A DNA stretch of 33,815 nucleotides from Planctomycetota bacterium (GTDB lineage: Bacteria > Planctomycetota > Uabimicrobiia > Uabimicrobiales > Uabimicrobiaceae), in NCBI GenBank assembly GCA_029260735.1, contig JAJDCR010000078.1, positions 1-33,815 of the forward strand, given 5' to 3'. Shown one piece after another: positions 9,754 through 17,817 of the stretch. The notes beneath the pieces are model-generated. The model made no database searches and had not been told where the DNA came from. It worked only from the letters and a program-made list of their open reading frames with translations. Each line of letters opens with the position of its first letter. Position 1 is the stretch's first letter. The position numbers were made by a program, and so were the translations under genes.

Positions 9754-10164
9754 TTAGCTATCATTTTCTTGCAGGAGAGTGTAGCCATTATTTTTTGCAG
9801 CTTTCTTATCAAATGTGTATGTCGTAACACAGTTTTTATTAAGCTGCAAAATTAAGTAATCTGCAAGATCTGCATTACCATTTTTGTAGTTACACAAAGA
9901 TTGTTCTATAGTAGCATGAGACTCAAAGACAAAAATTTTCCCCTTTAACAGAGCTTCTATAAGTTCAATAATAGATGATTTATCAAGCTTATAAAGCTTC
10001 ATCAATACCCACACAGTTTCACACAATACCGTGTTATTAATGAAAATATTCTTCTCTCGTATCTTGACATCTTTGACAAAATTTCTTGCTATTTCACACT
10101 GTTTTGGAGCAGACAAGTCATCAAATACAACTCTCACTAGTATATTTGTATCAATACCTATCAC
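9754..10164 (-). CDS. vapC: VapC-type PIN-domain ribonuclease toxin
   Basis: This is a 136-residue PIN-domain protein, the usual size for VapC toxins, which cleave tRNA or rRNA. The metal-binding acidic residues are visible: D5 in GIDTN, E49 in LCETVW, D99 and D102 in ADLADYLI, and D119 in TFDKK. The start is GTG and overlaps the antitoxin stop by one base (TAGTG), so the two are translationally coupled. The downstream flank holds no further gene before the convergent kinase-like gene. All catalytic positions are intact, so the toxin is probably functional. Family assignment is firm; the target RNA is unknown. Confidence 0.92.
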   Translation of the reverse strand: MIGIDTNILVRVVFDDLSAPKQCEIARNFVKDVKIREKNIFINNTVLCETVWVLMKLYKLDKSSIIELIEALLKGKIFVFESHATIEQSLCNYKNGNADLADYLILQLNKNCVTTYTFDKKAAKNNGYTLLQENDS

Positions 10165-10424
10165 TACTTAAACCTTCCTCTATTTGCCCCTTGAGCAATA
10201 GCGTTTTCCATATCTTCTAGTGTAGCAGTAGGCGTCTCTACCGTTCTATATTTATCAAGAAGACCTATAACACTTGTAGATTCTTGTTTATCTTGTCCAC
10301 TCTCTTGTTTTTCTTTTATTTCACCAACGGTTACTTTTGCCCCTGCTCTTAATCCTATCTTCGCAAGTATTGCTTTAGATATAAGCATTTTTCCATCTGA
10401 TGTGTATTCAACTGTAATTTTCAT
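10164..10424 (-). CDS. vapB: AbrB/VapB-type antitoxin
   Basis: An 86-residue protein with an AbrB-like N-terminal DNA-binding fold (MKITVEYTSDGKMLISKAIL, then GLRAGAKVTV). Its C-terminal tail (DMENAIAQGANRGRF) resembles the toxin-neutralising end of VapB proteins. I place the start at 10424 because a perfect AGGAGG lies seven bases upstream; an earlier in-frame codon at 10448 has no such support. It is the first gene of the pair and precedes the toxin, the standard order. It should neutralise the PIN toxin and, together with it, repress the promoter at the palindromes just upstream. Confidence 0.88.
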   Translation of the reverse strand: MKITVEYTSDGKMLISKAILAKIGLRAGAKVTVGEIKEKQESGQDKQESTSVIGLLDKYRTVETPTATLEDMENAIAQGANRGRFK

Positions 10425-10431
10425 AATAAAA

Positions 10432-10437
10432 CCTCCT
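10432..10437 (-). promoter_or_regulatory. ribosome binding site fixing the antitoxin start
   Basis: AGGAGG on the minus strand sits seven bases before the ATG at 10424. It decides against the longer reading that begins at 10448. Confidence 0.85.
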
Positions 10438-10445
10438 AGGTAACT

Positions 10446-10467
10446 CAAATATGTTTGATATATTCAA
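10446..10467 (-). promoter_or_regulatory. candidate VapBC operator (two overlapping palindromes)
   Basis: CAAA-TATG-TTTG (10446-10457) and TTGA-TATAT-TCAA (10455-10467) overlap by three bases, directly upstream of the antitoxin ribosome binding site. Overlapping inverted repeats at this position are typical of autoregulated toxin-antitoxin promoters. The role is inferred from position and symmetry; I could not place a clear -35/-10 pair. Confidence 0.4.
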
Positions 10468-10617
10468 TTATATCCTAAGGATCAGAAAAATCTTAGTTTT
10501 CCCTATTTTTAAGTAAACTTTAAACATATCCAAAAAACATACATTTTATCTAAGTCATGTATTATCAGACGGAATCGTGTAGCGAAAAAGAACGGAATCC
10601 CCCTAGGCATCATTTGT

Positions 10618-11763
10618 TTACTCATAAACACTGGTACCTTCTTCGTCTATAATCTCATGCTCAAATTCATCATGTTTCAAAATAGCACGGTTTTTCGCTG
10701 AGCCTTTGGCATCTCCGAGGGAAACTGCTTTGCAAACAATTTTGTAAACAAGTTTTTCTCCTGGTGGTAAGCTTGCATATGGCTTAAAAGTAACGACTCT
10801 ACCGTTAACTTCATATTCTGTAGGTCCGGCGGCTGAGACAAACTCCATTTCCTCTGGTATATTGTTGGTTAGTTGAACATTAGTGACAGCACTCGTACCT
10901 TCATTCCTCGTTTCTACGAAATAAATCGTCTGCTTTCCTACCTCAACGGGATCTTCCGTATCATAACTTTGCAGGTGCAACGCACTGCCACCTCCTGCTC
11001 ATAAAACCTTGACCAATTCTGAAGTCTCCCATATTCGAGAATTTTTGCTTACCTTTACTTTGGCTCTTCTTTCGTAATGTCCCTTTTCTCCCCGAAGTTT
11101 TAAGATTATTTTTTGCTCTTCCTTGGGAGCTATTTTCTTTTCCAGTTTCCACTCTACTATTGCTAACTGCTCTCCTTTTGCCGGCCGAAAAATACCAGTA
11201 GGAGAAGAGGAAACATAGCTCAATCCCTTGGGAATCGTGCTAATTACATCGATATCTTGTACGGAAACATCACTTTCATTAGCTATGACAACTTCGAACT
11301 CTGCCACTTTAAATAACCATATACGTCTTTGGTTTACGTTCATTGATACGTTTAAACCGACATATACTCTGGTCGTGGATCTTGCTTTATGAACGTTTTT
11401 ATTCCCTACAATTAGAAAAGCTTCGTTGACAAATGTACCGACTTTCAGGGCTTGAAGACGGTAAACGAATTTTTTTTCTTCTTGCGGAGCAAGATCGCCA
11501 ATATTATCCCACCTTAAAACAAGTCCGTTTTCTCTCCCCTTAAAACTCATTCCTGGAGAAATCTTATCGCGAATGCTTATACCATGTATAGTTTGATTTC
11601 CTTTGTTTTTGACAACTAAAGTGTACTGGGCAAGATTCCCCAAGGACACTTCTGTTGGACCAAACTTAGCAAAATAGAGATCCCCTGCTGGTTCATTATC
11701 GCCATGCACATTTGTCAGCATTGCTATTATCAAAAGTAATCCAGCGCACAGAAAATTCTTCAT
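10618..11763 (-). pseudogene. secreted DUF11-repeat protein interrupted by an in-frame UGA
   Basis: The start at 11763 has a GGAGAG ribosome binding site four bases upstream and begins a signal peptide (MKNFLCAGLLLIIAML, then VHG). The mature part has DUF11-type beta-sandwich repeats. The first contains 'LGNLAQYTLVVKNKG' and 'ISPGMSF'. The second contains 'AEFEVVIANES' and 'IPKGLSYV'. The third follows a TGA at 10999-11001 in the same frame, with 'DPVEVGKQTIYFVETRNEG', 'IPEEMEFVSA' and an ending DEEGTSVYE. The third domain is intact and well conserved, so this is one gene with a premature stop. Alternatives are UGA readthrough, or reinitiation from an AGGAGG just after the stop at a TTG at 10980; a reinitiated product would lack a signal peptide. 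A secreted redoxin gene ends 29 bases upstream. Confidence 0.75.
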
Positions 11764-11792
11764 TTCACTCTCCAGTAATCCAAAAGGTTTGC

Positions 11793-12407
11793 CTAGCCTC
11801 GCTTCTTCTTGTACTTCACTGAGCATCCCACAGGAACAGTGCGAGGGACGCTGATTTTTTTTGCTTTCAGCATTTGGCTTAAGGCTTGGTCAATGTGGTT
11901 CACAGAACTAGGTTGCTCAGAGCGCCACCCACTTTTGTCAACAGCTCCGGTGTAGACTAATCTTCCCATCCAGTCGATGATGAACATGTGAGGAGTTGTT
12001 TTTGCCCCGTAGAGTTTACCCACCGTGCCATTGCTATCGTCTAAAATGGGATAGGGGAGATTTCTTTCCTTAACTCGTTTTTTGTTGTGCTTTGGTTTCA
12101 TATAAAAAGTACTGTTGATGGCTAGCCAGGCGATGTTTCTTTTTTGATATTTATCGTAGAGTTTTTTCATAGTACCAAACTTGTCGTGGAGCTTAACAAA
12201 GGGACAATCAGGGTTTGTCCACTCCAAAATGATAATTCTTCCCTTAAAGTCAGAAAGCCGTACTTTTTTTCCGTTGTGATCTCTCAAAACAAAGTTAGGG
12301 GCCTTTTCTCCTAGCTTAGCTTTTTTAGGCTGCTTAGGGGCAGACCACGTTTGGTTAAGAAGACAGAATGATAATAGGATTAATGCGCTTTTTATATACC
12401 TGCTCAT
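11793..12407 (-). CDS. secreted thioredoxin-fold (redoxin/TlpA-like) protein
   Basis: A 204-residue protein with a signal peptide (ending around TWSA) and an AhpC/TSA-TlpA-like thioredoxin fold (APNFVLRDHNGKKVRLSDFKG). The active-site region is WTNPDCPFVK, with only one cysteine (C68) where classical thioredoxins have CxxC. The cis-proline is in TTPHMFIID. A second cysteine occurs in the C-terminal motif VGCSVKY (C195); the two may form a disulfide, as in two-Cys peroxiredoxin-like enzymes. I recognise the NPDCPF and GCSVKY pairing from secreted 'redoxin domain' proteins. AAGGA lies eight bases before the ATG. The gene is followed on the same strand by the secreted DUF11 gene, so both products leave the cytoplasm. 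Physiological substrate is unknown. Confidence 0.88.
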   Translation of the reverse strand: MSRYIKSALILLSFCLLNQTWSAPKQPKKAKLGEKAPNFVLRDHNGKKVRLSDFKGRIIILEWTNPDCPFVKLHDKFGTMKKLYDKYQKRNIAWLAINSTFYMKPKHNKKRVKERNLPYPILDDSNGTVGKLYGAKTTPHMFIIDWMGRLVYTGAVDKSGWRSEQPSSVNHIDQALSQMLKAKKISVPRTVPVGCSVKYKKKRG

Positions 12408-12470
12408 GGCGATTTTCCTTTTTAGGTGGGGGAAAAAAATAAATGGGATATTTATTTTTTCCTACGTACC

Positions 12471-14057
12471 TTATTTGTTAGACTTTCCTCGAACATTTCC
12501 CGAAAAAATGTTTTCTTCTTCCCAAGGAATAATGGCAATTTGTAAGAAATTTATGCCAAAACCTTGGTTGTTTTCTAATCGATTTTTCTTTAGATTGGGC
12601 GAGCTATTTTTTAGAGAGATTCCATCTCCTCCATTTTGGATAATCTTATTCTCTGAAACATCCAAAGAGGTTCTTTCTAGTTCTAGCCCAAAGCCTTGGT
12701 TTCTTTCAATAGTATTTTCCGTGATATTGCCTCGGCAGTTTTTAAGTAAAACACCTCCGGCAAAATTTTCTCTAATTTCATTTTTTGGGCCAAGGATAAT
12801 AAAAGAATTCTCTCCTTCTATTCCTGTACCCCCACTTTGAGATATGACATTGGATTGAAGGTAGACATGAGAATCGCCCTCGATCCGAATTCCTGTAAAA
12901 AGACTTTCCGAAAGATTATTTTCTAGCAGTCGTATTTCCTTACTGTCTTCAATTGAGATTCCTCCTCCTAGAGATTCTTGGAGTTTGATTCCTCCTTCTT
13001 GGTAGACAAAAAAACCACTAATATTATTTTTCTCTAGGTTTATGTTACGGGAAGTTTTCAGAGATAAGGTCGTATGGCTTAAACTTCGATTATGGAGAGT
13101 ATTTTCTTTTATATTTAGGTTTTGTCCACCAGATAAGGACAAAGCAGAGAACTTCTCTGATTTCGAGTGATTATTTTCTATTTCAGAATTTTCCAAACTT
13201 TGTAAATTGAGGGCGATGCCTTTAGTGCTTTCGAATGTATTGTTACTTAACCTAATCTCTTTCCCTTCTCTTAAAGAGAAAGCCATCTCATTCCCTATAA
13301 TTTGATTATTATCAAAGACTATTTTTTGTTCACTGGTTCCCCCAATTTTTTCTGCAGAAACAGCAATATCTCCCTCGATTTTGTTCTTTTGACAGATAAG
13401 CCCTTCCACATTCAGAAAAAAAATAGCTTTACGAGAGGAGAGTATGGAGGAATCCTTTTTTTCTAGAGGACGGATTTGGTTTTCGTGCATCTCAATGTTT
13501 CGGCAATTTTCCAAACGAAGTCCCTCTACCTCATAATCTATGGTGTTTCGCAACAAGATGACCCCCTGTGTTTGGGTATGAACTTGCATGGCAAGCTGGG
13601 AGCTTTCAAGTTCACAGTTACGAATGGTTAAATTGCGGCTGTAGGCTACTTCTAAAAGAGGCTTATTTTTTGATTGAGAAGTGAATCTAATATTTTCAAT
13701 AAGACATCCCTCTGTGTCTTGGATGAGAACACCCACCCCTTGGTTACTCGCTAAAACAACTTCTCCTAAGCCTATAATACTAAGATTCTTTTTCTGAATA
13801 ATCTCTAAATTGACATTCCAAGTTCGAGGAGGAATTTCTAAAATACTTCCTTCGGGAGCATTCTTAATCAAGACGTTCAAGTCATCGTCAAAAAGAGCTG
13901 TAATAATCTTTGATTTGACCTGGCTTGAGGGCGTTGGAATATACTTTTGATACCATCCAAAGTAGATGGTGAGAAGTCCAGCAAAACCAAGTACCGTCGC
14001 ACAGAAAAAACCTGTTGATGTAGAAAATGTCGGAAGGGGAGGAATTTTTTTAGCCAT
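12471..14057 (-). CDS. membrane-anchored right-handed parallel beta-helix protein
   Basis: A 528-residue protein with an N-terminal transmembrane segment (around residues 18-38) and then a long right-handed beta-helix of the pectate-lyase/NosD class. The repeats run from about residue 70 to the end as asparagine-ladder coils, for example NNTFESTKGIALNLQS, NLSESLFTGIRIEGD, NTIERNQGFGLELE and NKIIQNGGDGISLKN. No catalytic residues of pectate or alginate lyases can be picked out, so a structural or binding role is as likely as an enzymatic one. I chose the start at 14057 (AAGG seven bases upstream), overlapping the previous stop by eight bases; an alternative in-frame ATG lies at 14075. The gene is the last of the TolQ/TolR-containing operon, which suggests an envelope function coupled to that motor. 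This link is inferred from position only. Confidence 0.82.
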   Translation of the reverse strand: MAKKIPPLPTFSTSTGFFCATVLGFAGLLTIYFGWYQKYIPTPSSQVKSKIITALFDDDLNVLIKNAPEGSILEIPPRTWNVNLEIIQKKNLSIIGLGEVVLASNQGVGVLIQDTEGCLIENIRFTSQSKNKPLLEVAYSRNLTIRNCELESSQLAMQVHTQTQGVILLRNTIDYEVEGLRLENCRNIEMHENQIRPLEKKDSSILSSRKAIFFLNVEGLICQKNKIEGDIAVSAEKIGGTSEQKIVFDNNQIIGNEMAFSLREGKEIRLSNNTFESTKGIALNLQSLENSEIENNHSKSEKFSALSLSGGQNLNIKENTLHNRSLSHTTLSLKTSRNINLEKNNISGFFVYQEGGIKLQESLGGGISIEDSKEIRLLENNLSESLFTGIRIEGDSHVYLQSNVISQSGGTGIEGENSFIILGPKNEIRENFAGGVLLKNCRGNITENTIERNQGFGLELERTSLDVSENKIIQNGGDGISLKNSSPNLKKNRLENNQGFGINFLQIAIIPWEEENIFSGNVRGKSNK

Positions 14058-14457
14058 CTTTTTGCCTTGATACATAGAAACCTTGCTCGTTTAAAATTTT
14101 CAGAGTACTCACACTGGAAAGGTAAGGGTCCTCAGGATTTTCTTGGTATTTAATATGAATTTCTTGTCCTAGGTATTTTTGTTTTATTTTGCTAATAACT
14201 TCTTGAAGAGTTTTTTCATCAGGACAAGACCAATTGCTGAGATAGAGTTTTTCATTTACATAGTGCATGGGTAGCAATACTTTTTTTTCTTTAAGGGAGT
14301 CTTCCTTTACCTCTTTTGTCTGGTTAAAAATTTCTGGATGGAGCCAACCCGCTGGAAAAAAACCGCTTCCTCCTCCCCAAGAAGCAAAAAGGATAGCTAC
14401 TATCAAAATTAAAAAAAGATGTCTTTTACGAATCCACTTAGGGGTATCTTTTTTCAT
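14050..14457 (-). CDS. TolR/ExbD-like periplasmic protein lacking the membrane aspartate
   Basis: A 135-residue protein with one N-terminal transmembrane helix (about residues 13-30) and a C-terminal domain. That domain (LYLSNWSCPDEKTLQEVISKI, then EIHIKYQENPEDPYLSSVSTLKILNEQGF) has the beta-alpha layout of the ExbD/TolR periplasmic domain. Its membrane helix (HLFLILIVAILFASWGGG) contains no acidic residue, so unlike real ExbD/TolR it cannot carry the proton-coupling aspartate. It lies 51 bases downstream of a canonical tolR-like gene and overlaps the beta-helix gene. A plausible role is a second, non-conducting periplasmic arm that connects the motor to the beta-helix protein. The family call is from pattern only and is moderately sure. 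Confidence 0.65.
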   Translation of the reverse strand: MKKDTPKWIRKRHLFLILIVAILFASWGGGSGFFPAGWLHPEIFNQTKEVKEDSLKEKKVLLPMHYVNEKLYLSNWSCPDEKTLQEVISKIKQKYLGQEIHIKYQENPEDPYLSSVSTLKILNEQGFYVSRQKDG

Positions 14458-14508
14458 GGGTGTCCTTTCAAGGAACTTAGGAGTTTAGAGCCTATAAGTA
14501 GTACAAGC

Positions 14509-14967
14509 CTAATCAAACAATCCCTCATGGCTAACAACATGAACGAGAGATAGGTCATTAAAAAAATCACCTATCTGGTCTATTGTCCCACGCTGGGTAG
14601 GATCCCCGACAGAATCACTTACCTGCAAAACAACAAAGGATATTTTTTTCTCTAGAAGAACGTCTCGCAAACGATTTTTGATCTCGGTCCATGAGTACAT
14701 TTGTTCTTTCCAGAGAACTCTATTGTTATTTACGTGCAAATGAAAAATTTTGTGGGTAGAAATTCTTGCTTTTGTTTTAGGAGTCCCCAATTTCCATTCA
14801 TAAAAAGATATAGTTTTTTCTAGATTATCGTTTTTATCTTGTAAACTTCGGATAGTTTGGAACTCTTTTGACGTAATTCCGTGCGGAAGTATGATAAAAA
14901 GAGCCAATAGCAAAAACATCACATCTAAAAGAGGGAGCATACGTTTGCCAATATTAGGTCTCTTCAT
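14509..14967 (-). CDS. ExbD/TolR-family biopolymer transport protein
   Basis: A 152-residue protein with the family layout: a short cytoplasmic N-terminus (MKRPNIGKRM), a single transmembrane helix carrying the proton-path aspartate (D15 in LLDVMFLLLALFI), and a periplasmic domain ending in a Gly/Phe/Asp-rich tail. It should form the stator-like complex with the TolQ/ExbB-like protein encoded just upstream, turning proton flow into motion in the envelope. The gene overlaps the tolQ-like gene by 14 bases, so the two are translationally coupled. No TonB, TolA or TolB gene is visible in the window. Confidence 0.9.
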   Translation of the reverse strand: MKRPNIGKRMLPLLDVMFLLLALFIILPHGITSKEFQTIRSLQDKNDNLEKTISFYEWKLGTPKTKARISTHKIFHLHVNNNRVLWKEQMYSWTEIKNRLRDVLLEKKISFVVLQVSDSVGDPTQRGTIDQIGDFFNDLSLVHVVSHEGLFD

Positions 14968-15454
14968 TCTCGCTCCCCAAAGTATTTTCTTGGCTTTGGG
15001 GTAAAGTTACTCCATTAGCCTGACACCACGCAATTAATTCAGAGTAATATGTGTGCAGAAAATTGTAGACAAAGAGATTAAACACTGCAAAAAAAAGTCC
15101 AAAAAAAGTTGTCGAGAGAGCTGGAGCAATATGAGTAGCAATGTCTTTTACTGTAGGCATATCCTGATCCGAAATGATGTGCAGAGCATTCATGATTCCC
15201 CAAACCGTCCCCATAATCCCGATCATCGGTAGCATCTCTATTAGAGAAGATATATATTGTAGCTTAAGTTTTTCCCGAGTAATAAATAAAGGATTAGCTT
15301 CTGCTTTTCGATAAAAACTACGACCAAAGGTAAAAATACGCTTTAGTAGTTGGTACACAAAAAGTAAACTCCCCATTCCAATGATTAAAAAATCTAATAG
15401 AGTTAGGCGGAATTTAAAAAAGTCGATCAATTCTGGAGTAAACGCTAGTTCCAT
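14954..15454 (-). CDS. MotA/TolQ/ExbB proton channel family protein
   Basis: A 166-residue three-helix protein. Helix 1 is around residues 18-40. The conserved channel region is 'LPMIGIMGTVWGIMNAL' followed by 'IAPALSTTFFGLFFAVFNLFVY', the recognised TolQ/ExbB signature with the threonines that line the proton path. It begins nine bases after the stop of the 569-aa gene and overlaps the following tolR-like gene, so the three belong to one transcript. At 166 residues it is shorter than typical TolQ/ExbB (about 220-240), mainly through a short N-terminal and cytoplasmic region. It should energise the periplasmic partners encoded downstream. Confidence 0.92.
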   Translation of the reverse strand: MELAFTPELIDFFKFRLTLLDFLIIGMGSLLFVYQLLKRIFTFGRSFYRKAEANPLFITREKLKLQYISSLIEMLPMIGIMGTVWGIMNALHIISDQDMPTVKDIATHIAPALSTTFFGLFFAVFNLFVYNFLHTYYSELIAWCQANGVTLPQSQENTLGSENEET

Positions 15455-15463
15455 AAAATAGCC

Positions 15464-17173
15464 TCATTCATTTTGGTCTTTATTCACTTCCTCAGTTAGT
15501 TCATTCTTATTTTGATCTAAAGTATGTAAAAAAGGAAATTTCTGTTTAATGGAATTCCAAATTTTTTCTCCCCGTCCAGGGTATCTTTCCAAAAACTGTT
15601 GCTTAAGAGAAACAACCGCTAGCTCTTGCAACTCTCGAAAACTCAAAGGTGTTTCCCTTTGACTAGTTCGGTCTAAATCACCATGGCGATCCACGTATCT
15701 ATCATACATCAACTTTGTATACTGTTCGAGAGAATGAGCCCAATTGGCCGCATTTTCCCCTCTTTCTCCTCGAAAAAATTGTCCGCTAATTCTCGCCCCA
15801 TAAGCTAGATAAAGATTATTAATCATATCATATTCAATTTTATGCCTCTGCTGCATTTGCATGATTTTTTGCCCTACCTCATAGACAATGTACTTGGGCA
15901 AACTTTTTTCATAAAGAGATCGAGGAAATTTTTTCTTTAAAATGCGATAGTATTTTTTTGCTGTTTCCAGTCGGTTGGACATATACGCTTGGTGAACAAC
16001 ATCTTTCAAAAAAACTTCGTGACTTCCTCGACCTTCCTCTAGTTTCCATTTTTTTTCGATGTCTTCAAATTTTTGATGGACAACAGGAACTAAGTTAAAA
16101 TTAGGCATACAAATAAGCCTTCTCTTATCTCGAGCCATGATATATCCATATTCAAAACTCTCGGTTAAGGCCACCTGTTGAAGCCGGTCTAAGTTGTTAC
16201 TGTCTAAGGTGTTTTGCCATTCTGGCTGTCGGTCAATAGCGGCAATGCCTTCTTCTATCCAGTAGAGAGCATGAGATGCTGCTAAGCGCCAATCTAGCTT
16301 GCCGTATTTTTTTTCCAAAGCCAACATTTTCGCCGGAAACATTTTCCAGTTTTCTCGTAACTGTTTTACTTGAAAAAAAATAATTAGGCTCTCGATTTCG
16401 CTTTTCCAATCGGGGTTTTGTACAATCGAAGCTACTATTTTCCTCTGTTCATTGGAAAGAGTTTCTACTCGAAAGAAATCTTCCCAAGTTTGAAAGCCTT
16501 GTTCTTCTAGCTGCTTCCATAGTAAAGCTATGTTAGGATTTTTTTTATTTAAATCTTCCCAGCTTTGGGGTGCATTTGCCAGCTTTTCGAGATTGGGCTC
16601 TTGCCCTAAGATATTTTCCATCATTGAGATAAGTTGGTTTTGATAAAAAAATCGATATTCATCAAAAGAATCAATTCCTATTTTATCCAGAAAAATCCAA
16701 GCCAGCTTATAGTAAAGAACAGGGTTATTTGGATTGTATTTAAGCCCAAAATCGCGTAACTGTTCAATCCCTTTGTATACCCAACGCCAACGTTCTTCTC
16801 CAGAAGGCATAGTCGCAGCAATATTGTACGACATCTCCCAGGAAGTGTAGCTCCATACTTCTGTTATACGAGGCTCTAGTTTACCAATCCAGTCATAGAG
16901 TTGAATAATTTCGTAATGCCTACCTTCATCTCTCAATTTAAGAGCGTGCATCCAAAGATAATCAATCAAAAGTCCTCTAAGACCTCCCAGAGCTGCGTTT
17001 GCAATAATAAGTTCAGGGGGAGCGTTTTCTAAAGGTTGGCTATGAGTTAAACGGTATTCTTCGCGGGCTTGGTTGACAAGAGGAATGAAGTGACTTGCAA
17101 GGTAAACACAAAAAACACTAAAAAGTAAAAAGAAACACTGTTTGGGTTTGAGAAATTTTTTTTCTTTTTGCAT
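15464..17173 (-). CDS. conserved membrane-anchored protein with TPR-like helices
   Basis: A 569-residue protein with one N-terminal transmembrane segment (CFFLLFSVFCVYLASHFIPL) and a mainly helical, tryptophan-rich remainder. The conserved-looking block is GGLRGLLIDYLWMHALKLRDEGRHYE, continuing IIQLYDWIGKLEPRITEVWSY (both shown here in pieces of one run), which has TPR-like spacing. I recall similar 'RGLxxDxLWxxA...EGRxxE...LEPRxxEVW' proteins as uncharacterised families in planctomycetes and Verrucomicrobia; this is memory, not a search. Because the gene sits nine bases upstream of the tolQ-like gene and is co-oriented, the protein probably works with that envelope motor. No Shine-Dalgarno sequence is visible; a 14-base tandem repeat abuts the start codon. 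Function unknown. Confidence 0.82.
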   Translation of the reverse strand: MQKEKKFLKPKQCFFLLFSVFCVYLASHFIPLVNQAREEYRLTHSQPLENAPPELIIANAALGGLRGLLIDYLWMHALKLRDEGRHYEIIQLYDWIGKLEPRITEVWSYTSWEMSYNIAATMPSGEERWRWVYKGIEQLRDFGLKYNPNNPVLYYKLAWIFLDKIGIDSFDEYRFFYQNQLISMMENILGQEPNLEKLANAPQSWEDLNKKNPNIALLWKQLEEQGFQTWEDFFRVETLSNEQRKIVASIVQNPDWKSEIESLIIFFQVKQLRENWKMFPAKMLALEKKYGKLDWRLAASHALYWIEEGIAAIDRQPEWQNTLDSNNLDRLQQVALTESFEYGYIMARDKRRLICMPNFNLVPVVHQKFEDIEKKWKLEEGRGSHEVFLKDVVHQAYMSNRLETAKKYYRILKKKFPRSLYEKSLPKYIVYEVGQKIMQMQQRHKIEYDMINNLYLAYGARISGQFFRGERGENAANWAHSLEQYTKLMYDRYVDRHGDLDRTSQRETPLSFRELQELAVVSLKQQFLERYPGRGEKIWNSIKQKFPFLHTLDQNKNELTEEVNKDQNE

Positions 17174-17199
17174 GGTTTTGTGGAAATGGTTTTGTGGAA
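17172..17199. repeat. 14-bp tandem duplication at the start of the 569-aa gene
   Basis: ATGGTTTTGTGGAA occurs twice without a gap (17172-17185 and 17186-17199). On the minus strand this is the region immediately before the start codon, where a ribosome binding site would lie, and none is present. It may be a small recent duplication. Confidence 0.8.
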
Positions 17200-17210
17200 A
17201 TGAATGTTAC

Positions 17211-17233
17211 ACAGCAGTGTAAAACACTGCTGT
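17211..17233 (-). repeat. perfect 10-bp hairpin between small gene and 569-aa gene
   Basis: ACAGCAGTGT and ACACTGCTGT form a perfect 10-bp stem with an AAA loop, eight bases after the small-gene stop. There is no clear U-tract on the minus strand. It may be an attenuating or mRNA-processing hairpin rather than a full terminator. Confidence 0.6.
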
Positions 17234-17240
17234 AATAACT

Positions 17241-17405
17241 TTATGGTTTGGCAAAAAACTCTACCATGTGCACTTTTTGGGCTGGAAGAGCTTGTTTGGT
17301 AACATACTTACGAGAGTAAAGATTAAATAGATCATGGACATTTTGTACTTTACAAGCTAATTGCCATTCTTGCTCAGTAATAGATTCTGCTTTAACTACG
17401 ACCAT
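17241..17405 (-). CDS. 54-residue small protein of unknown function
   Basis: A short reading frame (ATG at 17405, TAA at 17241) with a good ribosome binding site, GGGAG six bases before the ATG. The product begins MVVVKAESITEQEWQLACKV and continues with a mixed, amphipathic composition (HDLFNLYSRKYVTKQ) ending in EFFAKP. It has no signal peptide or transmembrane segment. The balanced composition and the ribosome binding site argue that it is a real gene in otherwise AT-rich noncoding DNA. It precedes the 569-aa gene on the same strand, with a hairpin in between. I do not recognise a family. Confidence 0.6.
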   Translation of the reverse strand: MVVVKAESITEQEWQLACKVQNVHDLFNLYSRKYVTKQALPAQKVHMVEFFAKP

Positions 17406-17432
17406 GAAGAACTCCCTTTCTAAAAAATTTTC

Positions 17433-17461
17433 TTGACTTTCAAATTGGCTTTTCCTATACT
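17433..17461 (+). promoter_or_regulatory. strong sigma70-type promoter
   Basis: TTGACT (17433-17438), 17-base spacer, TATACT (17456-17461). This is the best-matched promoter of the window on the plus strand. The next gene on this strand starts at 17925, so it gives either a leader of about 455 bases or an unannotated small RNA. Confidence 0.6.
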
Positions 17462-17799
17462 AACGAAACCTAGTATTTTTGAGGCTTGTGAGCAAATACT
17501 GTAGTGGTTTTGCTTTTGCAATTTTAAATAGTAACTGGAATAGATTAAACTTTGCTGTTTTGTTGTCTAGTTCTATACTAACAATTTGTGCATTGAGGAT
17601 TCAAGAGAATTTTCAATTTTCATAAGTTCTTCTAATGTTCATAGGTTACTACACTAAATAGTCCAAGAAAAATACAAGCCCTAATTGCTAGTAAATTAGG
17701 GATGAAAACAAAGATAGAGAGAATGGATTAGGAAATTTAATTTCTATTTCATTCTAAATATCCGAAATTCAGAGAAACATAAAAAGTTCAAAGAATTTA

Positions 17800-17817
17800 G
17801 GGCATGTCATCATGCCC
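17800..17817 (+). repeat. perfect 7-bp hairpin upstream of the STAS-HATPase gene
   Basis: GGGCATG, loop TCAT, CATGCCC, followed by TTGTAAT. It has no strong T-tract. It could end a short RNA from the upstream promoter or act as an operator; neither can be decided from sequence. Confidence 0.45.

Noticed and set aside
10999..11001. UGA as a sense codon (alternative genetic code or selenocysteine)
   Set aside because: UGA clearly ends other genes here (9653, 15464, 32339), and no selenocysteine-type context or hairpin is seen after this one.
12406..12840. 144-codon plus-strand frame opposite the beta-helix gene
   Set aside because: It is a shadow of the repetitive beta-helix coding sequence, with no ribosome binding site.
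15454..15466. Fusion of the 569-aa protein to the TolQ-like protein by UGA readthrough
   Set aside because: The two are in the same frame, but the TolQ-like start has its own ATG with normal family N-terminus and a nine-base gap; in-frame placement is one-in-three chance.
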